Positions 18,714 to 27,674 of a stretch of DNA of 64,000 bases are shown piece by piece (positions within the stretch are counted from its first letter, which is position 1; the number at the start of each line of letters is the position of its first letter). The stretch comes from an uncultured Lachnospiraceae bacterium (GTDB lineage Bacteria; Bacillota; Clostridia; Lachnospirales; Lachnospiraceae), in assembly GCA_910588535.1 (NCBI GenBank), contig CAJUOO010000002.1, forward strand, positions 76,416 through 140,415. Reading direction: 5' to 3'. The notes beneath the pieces are model-generated. The model worked only from the letters and a program-made list of their open reading frames with translations. It made no database searches and was not told the origin of the DNA. The position numbers were made by a program, and so were the translations under genes.

Positions 18714-18730
18714 TTCACTATAAGTGAAAT
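18714..18730. promoter_or_regulatory. inverted repeat upstream of the XRE gene, candidate operator
   Basis: TTTCACT-ATA-AGTGAAA is a perfect 7-bp inverted repeat with a 3-bp centre, 73 bp before the XRE start codon in the divergent region. Its size fits a Cro/CI-type dimer site. No promoter could be placed with certainty. Confidence 0.35.
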
Positions 18731-18802
18731 TTTTTCCTTACCAAATTATGAGAAAATAACAATATCATTAATTGGCACATCCTGCCGGAAATGAGGTTAT
18801 AT

Positions 18803-19054
18803 ATGCAATTCAAGGATGATAGCGAGCTTTATAAAACCATCAGCCGTAACATCAAATACTACAGGGAACATGCCAACATGACACAGGCCCGGCTCGCAGA
18901 AAAGAGCCACTTAAGCCTTAGCTACATAACTAAAATTGAAGCTTCTGGCTGTGATAAAAGCATTTCCTTATCTGCCCTGCACCAAATTGCACGGGCTCTT
19001 AACGTGGATATGACTCTTTTCTTTGAAAACCGGCATACATCACAAAAATGTTAA
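18803..19054 (+). CDS. XRE-family helix-turn-helix regulator
   Basis: An 83-residue single-domain DNA-binding protein. The HTH reads ISRNIKYYREHANMTQARLA and then SHLSLSYITKIEASG, typical of small Xre regulators. It has no sensor domain, so it probably acts as a dimer on nearby or global sites. I start at the ATG at 18803, which has GAGG 8 nt upstream, rather than the codon at 18791. It is divergent from the SHOCT gene and convergent with the MutS2-like gene. Confidence 0.85.
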   Translation: MQFKDDSELYKTISRNIKYYREHANMTQARLAEKSHLSLSYITKIEASGCDKSISLSALHQIARALNVDMTLFFENRHTSQKC

Positions 19055-19072
19055 GCTGATAAACATGTTGTA

Positions 19073-20968
19073 TTATTCATAATGAATAACACCCTGTGTG
19101 TATTTCCTGTCCATCTGATGTCGAAGCTTTCGGTTCTCCACTGTGTCGAAAATAATTGAAAAATCATAGTCCTCAGGATACAATTCCTCTGCCGCCACAT
19201 GAAGCTTAATTCGCTTGTGGTTAATCCATATTTTTCGGTCTGGTAATTGTATGCGGAGAACCCCTTTTTCATTTGCCGTCTGGCACACAATCCCAATCTT
19301 CCGGTCCGGCAGAACAAAAACACTGTCACCAAGCTGGAATTTGTCTGCCTCCTGTTGATGATGTACCTTCTTCTTTTTCACAATCTTCTCCGCCGAAAGC
19401 TTCAAGAACTCGTCGCTCTCCTCACCGGGCAATGCAAGCGTATACTCCTCCCCATAAGCAGCCATAGAAGCTCTTCTAAGCATAGAGTATGGCATGCCAA
19501 GCTTTTTGGCAATATAGAACGCACAGCTCTCTCCTGCCTCTCCTATAATCATCTGATACAATGGTTTTAAGCTATCTCTGTCAAACGTCATTCTTGCATT
19601 GAGAAGTCCACTTTCCCTCTCCGCGTACTCTTTTATCTCAGGGTAATGTGTTGTCACCAAAAACAGTGCTCCACTCTTCTTTAGTTCCTCAAGCACTGCA
19701 ACCGCGATGCCCATGCCTTCCGCTGGATCCGTCCCAGAACCAAGCTCATCCAAGACCACAAGACTATCTTTTTCCACACGCCTTAAAATATCCAATATAT
19801 TTGTAATATGCGCAGAAAATGTTGATAGATTTTCTGACAGATTCTGCCCATCGCCAATATCGCAGAGAAATTGGCTGTTCATGCTGATCTGTGCCTCCTC
19901 GCATGTAACATGCAGACCACTCTGTGCCATCAAACAATTGAGCGCCACCGTCTTGATTGCCACCGTTTTTCCTCCAGTGTTTGGCCCTGTAATTACAATG
20001 CCCCGCACATCTCCACCCATCTCAAATTGAAGAGGAACACAGATCTCTCTGTCAATCAGAGGATGTCTTGCCGATTTAAGGATAATCCTTCGATCTGTTG
20101 TAATTACAGGTCTCACACCACCATACAGCAGACTTAGCTTCCCTTTTGCAAAGGCAAAATCAAGTTTTTCTATAGTATCAATATTCTGTTCCATACTCTC
20201 TGCAGAATCTGCAACCATCGCTGTCAAAACATAAAGAATCCGCCGCTCCTCATTCTCTTCATCCAACCGTAATCCCACCAATTCCTCATAATATTTTGCT
20301 GCTGAGGAAGGCTCCATAAACAATGTATTACCCGTGGAAGATTTATCAATCACCGTACCAGAAATCCGAAATTTATATTCTTTCTTAACTGGAATACAAA
20401 TATGTCCATTTCTTATTGTACTAAAACTGTCAGACATACATTCCTTATTGGAGCGCAGTATATTCTCTGCCTTCTCTCTCATACGCTCTGAGGTTCGCTC
20501 TATCCCCTCCCTGAGAGAGCATAAAAGCTTGGATGCATAATCATCTACTCTTCCTCCTCTTATCTGTGTGCGGATGGCATCCTTAAGCTCCTCCAACACA
20601 CAGAGCCTATCCTCCTCATACGCCAGAGAAATCTCATACCCTTTGCACTTCTGAAGATATGCTTTCAACCTTCCCACTGCTACTAATGCATTTCCAAATG
20701 TCTCCAACTGTTCTGCGCTGAGACACTCACCTCTATTAGCGGCCTTCATTAACTCCATCATCCCCTGCAAAGACACCAGTGGTGGATTTCCTGCTCTCTC
20801 TATCAGAATCCTAGCCTCCTCCGTCTCCCTCTGCGCCGCAGCAAGCCTGCTCTCAGAAAGATATGGTTTTAACTCTTGTATCTCCTGTTTTGCTTTCTCC
20901 GTAAGAGCTAACTCAGAAAGCTTCTCCTTTATTTTATAAAATTCTAATACTTGTTCTATCTCTATCAT
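19073..20968 (-). CDS. MutS2-like ATPase lacking the Smr nuclease domain
   Basis: Member of the MutS family closest to MutS2. Residues 1-270 are the coiled-coil core/clamp region. The ATPase follows with Walker A GPNTGGKT, Walker B SLVVLDELGSGTDP and the motif LVTTHYPEIK. Full MutS2 proteins have about 780 residues and end in a Smr endonuclease domain. This 631-residue protein stops after a short KOW-like beta region (FQLGDSVFVLPDRKIGIVCQ) and has no Smr domain. It is therefore probably not mismatch repair; a role in ribosome rescue or recombination control is possible. The start is the ATG at 20968 behind AAAGGATTGG. Confidence 0.85.
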   Translation of the reverse strand: MIEIEQVLEFYKIKEKLSELALTEKAKQEIQELKPYLSESRLAAAQRETEEARILIERAGNPPLVSLQGMMELMKAANRGECLSAEQLETFGNALVAVGRLKAYLQKCKGYEISLAYEEDRLCVLEELKDAIRTQIRGGRVDDYASKLLCSLREGIERTSERMREKAENILRSNKECMSDSFSTIRNGHICIPVKKEYKFRISGTVIDKSSTGNTLFMEPSSAAKYYEELVGLRLDEENEERRILYVLTAMVADSAESMEQNIDTIEKLDFAFAKGKLSLLYGGVRPVITTDRRIILKSARHPLIDREICVPLQFEMGGDVRGIVITGPNTGGKTVAIKTVALNCLMAQSGLHVTCEEAQISMNSQFLCDIGDGQNLSENLSTFSAHITNILDILRRVEKDSLVVLDELGSGTDPAEGMGIAVAVLEELKKSGALFLVTTHYPEIKEYAERESGLLNARMTFDRDSLKPLYQMIIGEAGESCAFYIAKKLGMPYSMLRRASMAAYGEEYTLALPGEESDEFLKLSAEKIVKKKKVHHQQEADKFQLGDSVFVLPDRKIGIVCQTANEKGVLRIQLPDRKIWINHKRIKLHVAAEELYPEDYDFSIIFDTVENRKLRHQMDRKYTQGVIHYE

Positions 20969-20996
20969 TGTTCCAATCCTTTCTAAAAATACTAAT

Positions 20997-21027
20997 CGAG
21001 CAGGAGAACGATCTTCTCCACTGCTCG
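20997..21027 (-). promoter_or_regulatory. GC-rich hairpin in the leader of the MutS2-like gene
   Basis: On the minus strand CGAGCA/TGCTCG and GGAGAA/TTCTCC stack, with a GT bulge and a GATCG loop, followed 5 nt later by ATTTTT. It lies 29 nt before the start codon and resembles a weak terminator or attenuator. The 50 nt upstream of it are also GC-rich and can pair as GGGGC/GCCCC. Confidence 0.45.
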
Positions 21028-21079
21028 CCGCGCGGGGCACGTGCAGCTTCTGCCAATCTCCCTGCGCGCCCCAACACAT

Positions 21080-21121
21080 AAAAAAACCATACAGCAATCA
21101 CAACGTAAATGCTGCATGGTC
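21080..21121 (-). terminator. strong terminator upstream of the MutS2-like gene
   Basis: On the minus strand ACCATGCAGCA pairs with TGCTGTATGGT (11 bp, one G-U) across 21087-21121, followed by seven Ts. It closes the small transcription unit that starts at 21388-21416. Confidence 0.85.
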
Positions 21122-21135
21122 AAAAAAGGGCACAC

Positions 21136-21154
21136 TAACTCCTATCTACCTGCT
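21136..21154 (-). repeat. copy 2 of the interspersed 19-mer (two changes)
   Basis: On the minus strand AGCAGGTAGATAGGAGTTA differs at two positions from the copies at 4487 and 62207. Here it is embedded in local structure: CCTGCT-AAA-GCAGG just before it, and GTGAAATT/AATTTCAC a little further upstream. Confidence 0.55.
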
Positions 21155-21316
21155 TTAGCAGGCATACAAATCAGGATGTGAAATTCTAATTTCACACTAG
21201 TTCCCAAAATTATTTATACACATAATAAGCATATGAGACGTTGGACCATCAGCTTTTACGCTGAAAAAAGGACATACTTCCAGCCAACTCTTGGCAGAAA
21301 ACCCTTCAACAACTAT

Positions 21317-21355
21317 TTAGTTAGCTGTATTCTCCATTCTCACAATGCTTAACAT
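21317..21355 (-). CDS. possible 12-residue leader peptide
   Basis: Behind a near-perfect promoter there is AGAAGGAG, 10 nt of spacer, and an ATG opening a short frame reading MLSIVRMENTAN and then stop. No longer frame exists in this transcript. It may be a leader peptide or chance. The peptide has no run of a single amino acid that would suggest classical attenuation. Confidence 0.3.
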   Translation of the reverse strand: MLSIVRMENTAN

Positions 21356-21387
21356 ACTACACAATCTCCTTCTTTTAGACTGTTACC

Positions 21388-21416
21388 AGTATAAAAGAAA
21401 ATATCTGCAAAGTCAA
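21388..21416 (-). promoter_or_regulatory. near-consensus promoter just after the FAD/Rieske gene
   Basis: On the minus strand TTGACT (21411-21416), 17 bp, and TATACT (21388-21393). Transcription would start near 21381 and reach the terminator at 21080-21121, giving an RNA of about 300 nt. The 458-bp gap between the MutS2-like and FAD/Rieske genes thus holds an independent unit. Confidence 0.75.
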
Positions 21417-21426
21417 GGACTTAATA

Positions 21427-22797
21427 TTATTCTGCCTGACATTCTTTCTGTTTCAGTTCTATCCCCTTTTTCGCTGGATTATCTACCAAGCTTCCATCCT
21501 CCTCAAATCTCGAACCATGGCAGGGACATTCCCATGTTCCTTCTTGAGGATTCCACTTCAGTGCACAACCCATATGAGAACATCTTGGAGATGTCTTGGA
21601 AAACAGCCTTATGGCTCCTTCAGAAAGCCCTTTTAAGCTCGCTCCCATATCAACGACAAAATTCCTCGCTGACGCCACAGGGTATATGCGCTGTGGAGAA
21701 AATAGCTGCTCATAAGGATTTCTCCTGCCACATATCTCATCACTTATCAACACTGCAGCCAGCATGGCAGATGTCATTCCCCATTTCTTAAACCCTGATA
21801 TCACATACCAGTATGGGCGAAATATAGAATACCTACCTATAAATGGAAAATCATCATGTGTTATGCAATCCTGTGCTGACCAACTATATTCCTCGTTGCA
21901 GCAGGGGTAATATCTCTGTGCCTTCTGTCTAAGAGCAGTATATCCACAACTTCCTTTCAGCTCTCCTGTGCGGTGTGCACCTCCCCCGATTAATAGAAAA
22001 TCTTGAAAACTTCTCAAGGATATCCCATCTCGATCAGCACTGTAATACATGCCTATTAATTTATCTGCTCCCGACATAGCCAGCACATAGCTTCTTTCCT
22101 GATGTTGACGCATAAAATAAAAGCCCGGCAGATTTACCATTGGGTAATGTGTCGCTATCACAATATAATCCGCCTGAACCTGTGCTTGTCTGGTTATGAT
22201 TGTATGTCCCTTCACAGATAAAACTTTTGTTTTTTCAAATATAGTGAGTTCCCGTGACATTTCCTTTAGAAAACGAAGCGGCTCAAACTGAGCCTGATGC
22301 TCAAAACAGACCGCTCCCACATGCTCAAATGGCAGCTCTGTATCCGACACCAATCGGGAAGGTATGCCAAGAGAAGCTGCTGCACTCGCTTCTCTTGCAA
22401 GTAATTCTCTGTCCTCCACAGAATAAAGGTAGGATGGCAGACGCTCAAAATTACAGTCAATCTGCTTTTCTTTGATAAACTGTTCATAAAGATCCATCGC
22501 CTGTTGATTTGCACGCCAGTAATCCAATGCCTTTTTCCTACCATATTTTCTTATCAGCTTCTCATACAACAATCCATGCTGAACTGTCAGCTTTGCTGTT
22601 GTGTTCCCCGTCTGTCCGCTGCCTATCCGCTCTGCCTCCAGCACCACCACTTTCTTTCCCTGTCGCTGTAAAAAGCAGGCTGTCAGTATTCCTGCCATGC
22701 CTGCTCCAATCACTGCCACCTCTGTAGTTAGATTCTCAAGAAGTGCTTCTCGCTCTGGTATAATTGTATGCTCCTTCCACACTGATATTTTTTTCAT
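21427..22797 (-). CDS. FAD-dependent oxidoreductase with C-terminal Rieske domain
   Basis: A 456-residue cytoplasmic flavoprotein. The N-terminal dinucleotide fold (VAVIGAGMAGILTACFLQRQ, about residues 25-45) belongs to the D-amino-acid-oxidase-like (DAO) family. The last 110 residues form a Rieske [2Fe-2S] domain with CSHMGC and CPCHGS providing the Cys/His ligands. The same architecture is widespread in Bacillota and Cyanobacteria; the substrate is unknown. The start at 22797 has AAGGTGAG just upstream; an ATG 7 codons earlier is less likely. Confidence 0.88.
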   Translation of the reverse strand: MKKISVWKEHTIIPEREALLENLTTEVAVIGAGMAGILTACFLQRQGKKVVVLEAERIGSGQTGNTTAKLTVQHGLLYEKLIRKYGRKKALDYWRANQQAMDLYEQFIKEKQIDCNFERLPSYLYSVEDRELLAREASAAASLGIPSRLVSDTELPFEHVGAVCFEHQAQFEPLRFLKEMSRELTIFEKTKVLSVKGHTIITRQAQVQADYIVIATHYPMVNLPGFYFMRQHQERSYVLAMSGADKLIGMYYSADRDGISLRSFQDFLLIGGGAHRTGELKGSCGYTALRQKAQRYYPCCNEEYSWSAQDCITHDDFPFIGRYSIFRPYWYVISGFKKWGMTSAMLAAVLISDEICGRRNPYEQLFSPQRIYPVASARNFVVDMGASLKGLSEGAIRLFSKTSPRCSHMGCALKWNPQEGTWECPCHGSRFEEDGSLVDNPAKKGIELKQKECQAE

Positions 22798-22911
22798 TTT
22801 CTCACCTTCCTGCAGCACTTGCGCCCAATCTTATTTCTGTACAGTATCTCCCTTAGTTAGAAATTCATACATATAACAAAATAAAGCTCATGTGATGCAG
22901 GCAATGTAGCT

Positions 22912-24387
22912 TTAATACTTTGAAGCCTTTTTTGAAGAAGTGCTAAAAGCACACGCAAAGATAAATATAAGAAATAAAACAGCCACTGTCATCCAAATCA
23001 ACAATGTAACCGTCCCCTTTTTGGCGAACATATCATAATAACCTTTTAGGTAGATCACCACGATAATAGCAGGAATAACATAAGACACATAATATCGAAA
23101 CTTCTCAGGGAACGGAAGCCCTGTTCCCTGATTTGCCTCATTAATAAATGCCTGCCAGCCCCATCCTCTTCGGCTGGTACAAAAAAGCACATACCCAAGA
23201 CTTCCCAGTGGAAGCAGATTGTTAGACACGATAAAATCCTCCAGATCCATAATAGTACTTCCACTGCCAAAAGGCATTATCCATGAGAGCAGATGGAATC
23301 CCAGCACACAGGGCATACTAAGCACAATCATCAAACCCAAACTTACAAACACACTCTTTTTTCTAGACCAGTTTAAAAGATCCATATTAAATGCCACAAT
23401 ATTTTCAAATACTGCAATAATGGTTGTCAGAGCAGCAAAAGTCAAAAATAAAAAAAATAAGGAACCCCACAGCCTTCCTCCTGCCATCTGAGAGAAGATG
23501 CGTGGAAGCGTGATAAATACTAGGCTTGGTCCTGCACCCGGCTCTATTCCAAAAGCAAAACATGCTGGTATCACTATAAAGCCTGCCGTCAATGCGACAA
23601 AAGTATCTAATCCCGTGATACTAAGCGCCTCCCCTGTCAGACTCCTCTCATTTCCCAGATAACTTCCAAAGATCAGCATGGCACCCACACCAAGCGAAAG
23701 CGTAAAAAATGCCTGACTGAGCGCTGCAAATACTACATTTCCAATCCCCTGCTCTGCCATCTTACCAAAATCAGGAATTAAATAAAAGCGGATGCCCTCT
23801 GCAGCACCCTTTAAGAAGACAGAATGTACGGCAAGCACAACCATAATCACCAACAGCGCTGCCATCATAAATTTCGTGATCTTCTCAATTCCTTTCTGCA
23901 GACCAAACAAGCACACAGCAAAGCCAATCACACAGATAAGCACAGTCCAGAAAATCATCTCAGGAGTATTCACCAGCATTTGGTTAAAGGTATTCGTAAT
24001 CTGCTCCTGTGATGCTTGATGAAATACTCCCTGCACACTTTTCACGCAGTAATTCATCATCCAACCACCCACTGATGTGTAAAACATCATCAGCATATAA
24101 CAGCCCACAATTCCTATTAGCTTCAACCTATGCCACGCCGTTCCCTCAGGCTCCAGACGCTCAAAGCTCATCACCACACTGCGACGGCTTGCCCGTCCCA
24201 CCGCAAATTCACAGACAAGTACCGGAATTCCCAACAACACTAAAAAACAAAGATAAATTAATATAAATGCTGCCCCACCATATTCACCACACATATATGG
24301 AAACTTCCACACATTTCCTATCCCGATCGCACAGCCTGCCGACACCAAGATAAAACCTATTCTTGAACCAAACCTTTCTCTACCCAT
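22912..24387 (-). CDS. sodium-dependent transporter of the neurotransmitter:sodium symporter family
   Basis: A 491-residue polytopic membrane protein with 11-12 predicted membrane segments. The N-terminus GSRIGFILVSAGCAIGIGNV, followed by WKFPYMCGEYGGAAF, is the NSS (LeuT-type) signature in TM1 with the unwound sodium/substrate region. It probably imports an amino acid with Na+. The start has AGGAGG upstream. The gene lies between two redox-type genes without close coupling. Confidence 0.92.
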   Translation of the reverse strand: MGRERFGSRIGFILVSAGCAIGIGNVWKFPYMCGEYGGAAFILIYLCFLVLLGIPVLVCEFAVGRASRRSVVMSFERLEPEGTAWHRLKLIGIVGCYMLMMFYTSVGGWMMNYCVKSVQGVFHQASQEQITNTFNQMLVNTPEMIFWTVLICVIGFAVCLFGLQKGIEKITKFMMAALLVIMVVLAVHSVFLKGAAEGIRFYLIPDFGKMAEQGIGNVVFAALSQAFFTLSLGVGAMLIFGSYLGNERSLTGEALSITGLDTFVALTAGFIVIPACFAFGIEPGAGPSLVFITLPRIFSQMAGGRLWGSLFFLFLTFAALTTIIAVFENIVAFNMDLLNWSRKKSVFVSLGLMIVLSMPCVLGFHLLSWIMPFGSGSTIMDLEDFIVSNNLLPLGSLGYVLFCTSRRGWGWQAFINEANQGTGLPFPEKFRYYVSYVIPAIIVVIYLKGYYDMFAKKGTVTLLIWMTVAVLFLIFIFACAFSTSSKKASKY

Positions 24388-24424
24388 ACGCCTCCTGTTC
24401 CTCTCTTATTATTTCTCTTTGCTA

Positions 24425-26374
24425 TCACAACTTCTGAATCTTTAAAAGCTCCTCTTGAATCTGCCCTGATAACTCCTCCACCAGTTTGGTGCTTGCAGCA
24501 ATCTGCTCTGTCGCAGCCGCAAGAGTATCCACTCTCTGATCCACCTGAAACACAAGCCCAGACAAATTTTCTGCCTGCTGTCTTAGATCTTCCATAAACT
24601 TCTTCACCTTTGCTGAAGTATCATTGGAATCCTTTGCCGCATCACGACTCGAATCTGACAGATTCTTAATCTCTCCTGCCACCACTGCAAAACCCTTACC
24701 GGCTTCACCAGCCTTCGCTGCCTCGATGGATGCATTGAGTGATAACAGCTCCGTCTCAGAAGCAATGTCAAAGATCGATTCATTATTCTTCTCAATGCTG
24801 TTTAACAAATCCGTAATATGCCCGAACGCTTCTGCCATCTGCCTGCTGTAATTATTAATATTCTGCATATTGACCGCGATCTCTGTGCTCTCCTGCGCAT
24901 TTCCCTCATTCCCCACACTCACCTCTGAAAGTGAGCTCTGCATAGACTGAAAGCTTTCTGTCACATAATCAATAATGTCCCTCACGGTATCTGCGCGCCT
25001 TATTCTCTCCTCTGTCTCCGCCTGTACCTGAGCACTGAGTTCCTTCACATGCTCCATCTCCTCCATCGCCAGATCCTTCATATAATGGATACAATTCTCT
25101 TTAAAATTAATTCCATTGTAGATCGCACACGCCATATCCCTACAACTTGCATACCCGCACGCGGAGCAATCAACCTGCTGCTGTTCTGCTGTATGTTTAC
25201 CCATCTCATCAAATATTTTTAAAATCTCTTGATTGGATACTGGTTTTCCTTTTATCTGGCTTGATTTATTAGTATAATGGCGAATAAAATCCTCCAGCCT
25301 CAGCTTCCTAAATTGAAAATTCAAAGCTGCTAATCTTCTTCTTGGCGAAAGCTTTCTGCCCCATGCACCTCCATGCTTCATGCTACTCTCGCGAATCTTC
25401 TGAATATTCATCAGAGTGTCATCACCCTTTGCTTTGCTCTCCTCAATTCCAGTGCCATACAGGCATCCCTGAGAACAATTTAAAGCATCCACCATAAAAG
25501 GAAGCTGTTTTCCTGTATGTATTCTCTCCTGATACTCCTTCAAATACTCATACATATGCCTTTCGCCCTCTGACTGACGAACAAAGATCTCATCCCCAAG
25601 AAACCAATATATATTTTCCTTCAACCCACCGGGTGTGGGATAAATAGAGCCAAGCCCATACTCTATCTCATCCTTCGCCAGCGCATTTCCAGACAATTTG
25701 TGTTCCTTAATATATTGTACTAAATGCTGGAATGTGACATTATAAGATACATAGCCCCCACAATTCTGATCCATAATCTCATTCTTTTTGGCTATACAAG
25801 GACTGATAAAAGCCAGCTTATCCCTAAGCCCCATGTATTTCTTCACATAGATTGCCGCGCACATCAAAGGACTGTGCACTGGCATCAGTCGTGACAGAAG
25901 ATCAGGCATATTTTTCTCAATATAATCTACTACTGCCGGACATGGCTGAGAAATTCCGCCAAGAAAATGATGTGATTTTATATAATTCAGATATGCCCAT
26001 GTTGTGATATCCGCCCCGAAAGACACACTAAAAATCCGATTAATCCCGGCATTCTTTAAAATACCTAGATACTTCTGATACTCCGACGGATAGTTCGCCA
26101 TAAAGGCTGGCGCTATCAAAAGTGAAATCTTCTCTCCCTTTTTCAAATCCTCAAAAAAGCTTTCTGTGTCATCCCTGTAGGATCTTGCATTATGCTTACA
26201 GGCATCAAAACAAGCTCCACAAGAGATACAAGCATCTCCCTCCACCTCAATCCTGCTGCTTCCATCCAAAAGCTTGACTGCATAGTTGGCGGATGGAACT
26301 GGACATACCGAAATACATTTGTTACACACAATACAATTTTCGTTAGTATAAACTAATCCCGTGTTTTTTCCCAT
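24425..26374 (-). CDS. soluble sensory [FeFe]-hydrogenase-like protein with chemoreceptor signalling domain
   Basis: Domains in order: two [4Fe-4S] clusters (Cys14/17/20/24 and Cys49/52/55/59), an H-cluster domain (about 80-370), a further Fe-S motif DCSACGYASCRDMACAIYNG near residue 405, and a methyl-accepting chemotaxis signalling coil (about 440-649) with the conserved hairpin. The four H-cluster cysteines appear as Cys145, Cys193, Cys300 and Cys304. The proton-relay Cys of catalytic enzymes is replaced by Pro in SQPCP. There are no membrane segments, so it probably reports H2 or redox state inside the cell to CheA or another partner. Catalysis is doubtful. Confidence 0.88.
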   Translation of the reverse strand: MGKNTGLVYTNENCIVCNKCISVCPVPSANYAVKLLDGSSRIEVEGDACISCGACFDACKHNARSYRDDTESFFEDLKKGEKISLLIAPAFMANYPSEYQKYLGILKNAGINRIFSVSFGADITTWAYLNYIKSHHFLGGISQPCPAVVDYIEKNMPDLLSRLMPVHSPLMCAAIYVKKYMGLRDKLAFISPCIAKKNEIMDQNCGGYVSYNVTFQHLVQYIKEHKLSGNALAKDEIEYGLGSIYPTPGGLKENIYWFLGDEIFVRQSEGERHMYEYLKEYQERIHTGKQLPFMVDALNCSQGCLYGTGIEESKAKGDDTLMNIQKIRESSMKHGGAWGRKLSPRRRLAALNFQFRKLRLEDFIRHYTNKSSQIKGKPVSNQEILKIFDEMGKHTAEQQQVDCSACGYASCRDMACAIYNGINFKENCIHYMKDLAMEEMEHVKELSAQVQAETEERIRRADTVRDIIDYVTESFQSMQSSLSEVSVGNEGNAQESTEIAVNMQNINNYSRQMAEAFGHITDLLNSIEKNNESIFDIASETELLSLNASIEAAKAGEAGKGFAVVAGEIKNLSDSSRDAAKDSNDTSAKVKKFMEDLRQQAENLSGLVFQVDQRVDTLAAATEQIAASTKLVEELSGQIQEELLKIQKL

Positions 26375-26576
26375 TCCTCATTCCCCTCTCAAGTTCTCTC
26401 AGTAATACTGCCATATAATGCTTCTCCGATCGCTTCATACAAAAATATTATAAACTCAAACGCCAATATCATCAACAAAATTTTACAAAGAATAAAGATA
26501 AAAAATAATCCGAGCAAAAGCGTTTCTTCACAATACCAAAACCAGAGGCAAAATGGTCTGTCCATGTGGCTTTAAC

Positions 26577-26605
26577 TTGCCATTCCATCTGAAATTTGCT
26601 ATACT
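26577..26605 (+). promoter_or_regulatory. promoter of the ABC uptake operon
   Basis: TTGCCA (26577-26582), 17 bp, TATACT (26600-26605), 55 bp before the lipoprotein start codon. The 286-bp divergent gap holds nothing else that I can recognise, including no riboswitch. Confidence 0.75.
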
Positions 26606-26660
26606 CTATGTTGAAAAAACTGCTCCTGTTATAAGGTGACAATTACAGAAAGGATCGATT

Positions 26661-27674
26661 ATGCATATGTACAAGAAGCTTATTACCCTTATTTTATTGG
26701 GCTGCACCGCCCTAACCCTTTTGTCTGGCTGTTCTTCTAAGCCACAAGAAACGACACAAAGCGAAAGCACAAACGCTCCCTCACAGGTAAACGAGATCCG
26801 CATAGGCTGCATGAAGGGTCCAACCGCCATAGGTATGATCCAGTTATTATCCGAATCTGACGCTGGCAATACAGAAAATACCTATCAGTATACTATCGCG
26901 GGAGCTGCGGATGAGCTAAGTGCTGCACTGATAAAGGGGGATCTGGATATCGCCTCCATTCCCTGCAATCTTGCGAGTGTACTATACAATAAGACAGAGG
27001 GAGAGATCTTGACAGCCGCGATCAACACTTTGGGGGTTCTCTATATTGTCGAGGGTGGCACCTCCATCCAAACGGTCAGCGATCTTGCCGGAAAGACGCT
27101 GTACTCTACCGGTCAGGGAACCACACCAGAATACACGTTGCGCTACCTTTTGACCTGCGCAGGTCTTGATCCTGACAAGGATGTCACCATTGAGTACAAA
27201 GCGGAGGCTTCTGAGGTAGTTGCCACACTCTCTCAACACCCTGATGGTGCCGCCATGCTGCCACAACCCTTTGTCACCGCCGCCATGAATAGCAATCCCG
27301 ATCTTCGCATTGCATTAGATATCACAAAAGAATGGGAGGCACTCACACAAAATACCGTTGTCACTGGTGTGATTGTAGTGCGCAAAGCCTTTCTTGAGCA
27401 AAATCCAGAGGCCTTTCACACCTTCTTGACAGAATATCAAAGCTCTGCAGAATATGCTAACCATTCCATTGACGAGACAGCCGCACTCTTAGAAAAATAT
27501 GATGTTTTTAAGGCTGCCATAGCCAAAAAAGCTATTCCATATTGTAATGTCGTCTTTCTGACAGGAAAAGAAATGAAGGAACATACAACTGCCTACCTTC
27601 AAGTTTTATATGATCAGAATCCGTCTTCTATAGGCGGCAGCTTAAAAGAGGAGATGTTCTATCTTGAAGAATAA
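26661..27674 (+). CDS. ABC transporter substrate-binding lipoprotein (SsuA/THI5-like)
   Basis: A 337-residue exported binding protein. The signal peptide ends in a lipobox LLSGCSS, with lipidated Cys near residue 23. The mature part has the two-lobed NMT1/SsuA-like pattern: IRIGCMKGPTAIGMIQLL, later VSDLAGKTLYSTGQGTTPEY. Relatives bind sulfonates, thiamine precursors or similar small compounds; the ligand here is unknown. The stop codon overlaps the permease start by 11 bp. The start at 26661 has AAAGGA upstream. Confidence 0.88.
   Translation: MHMYKKLITLILLGCTALTLLSGCSSKPQETTQSESTNAPSQVNEIRIGCMKGPTAIGMIQLLSESDAGNTENTYQYTIAGAADELSAALIKGDLDIASIPCNLASVLYNKTEGEILTAAINTLGVLYIVEGGTSIQTVSDLAGKTLYSTGQGTTPEYTLRYLLTCAGLDPDKDVTIEYKAEASEVVATLSQHPDGAAMLPQPFVTAAMNSNPDLRIALDITKEWEALTQNTVVTGVIVVRKAFLEQNPEAFHTFLTEYQSSAEYANHSIDETAALLEKYDVFKAAIAKKAIPYCNVVFLTGKEMKEHTTAYLQVLYDQNPSSIGGSLKEEMFYLEE

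Noticed and set aside
19071..19090. TTATTCAT-A-ATGAATAA palindrome as a terminator for the XRE and MutS2-like genes
   Set aside because: AT-only stem without T-run on either strand; it overlaps the end of the MutS2-like gene and is probably chance.
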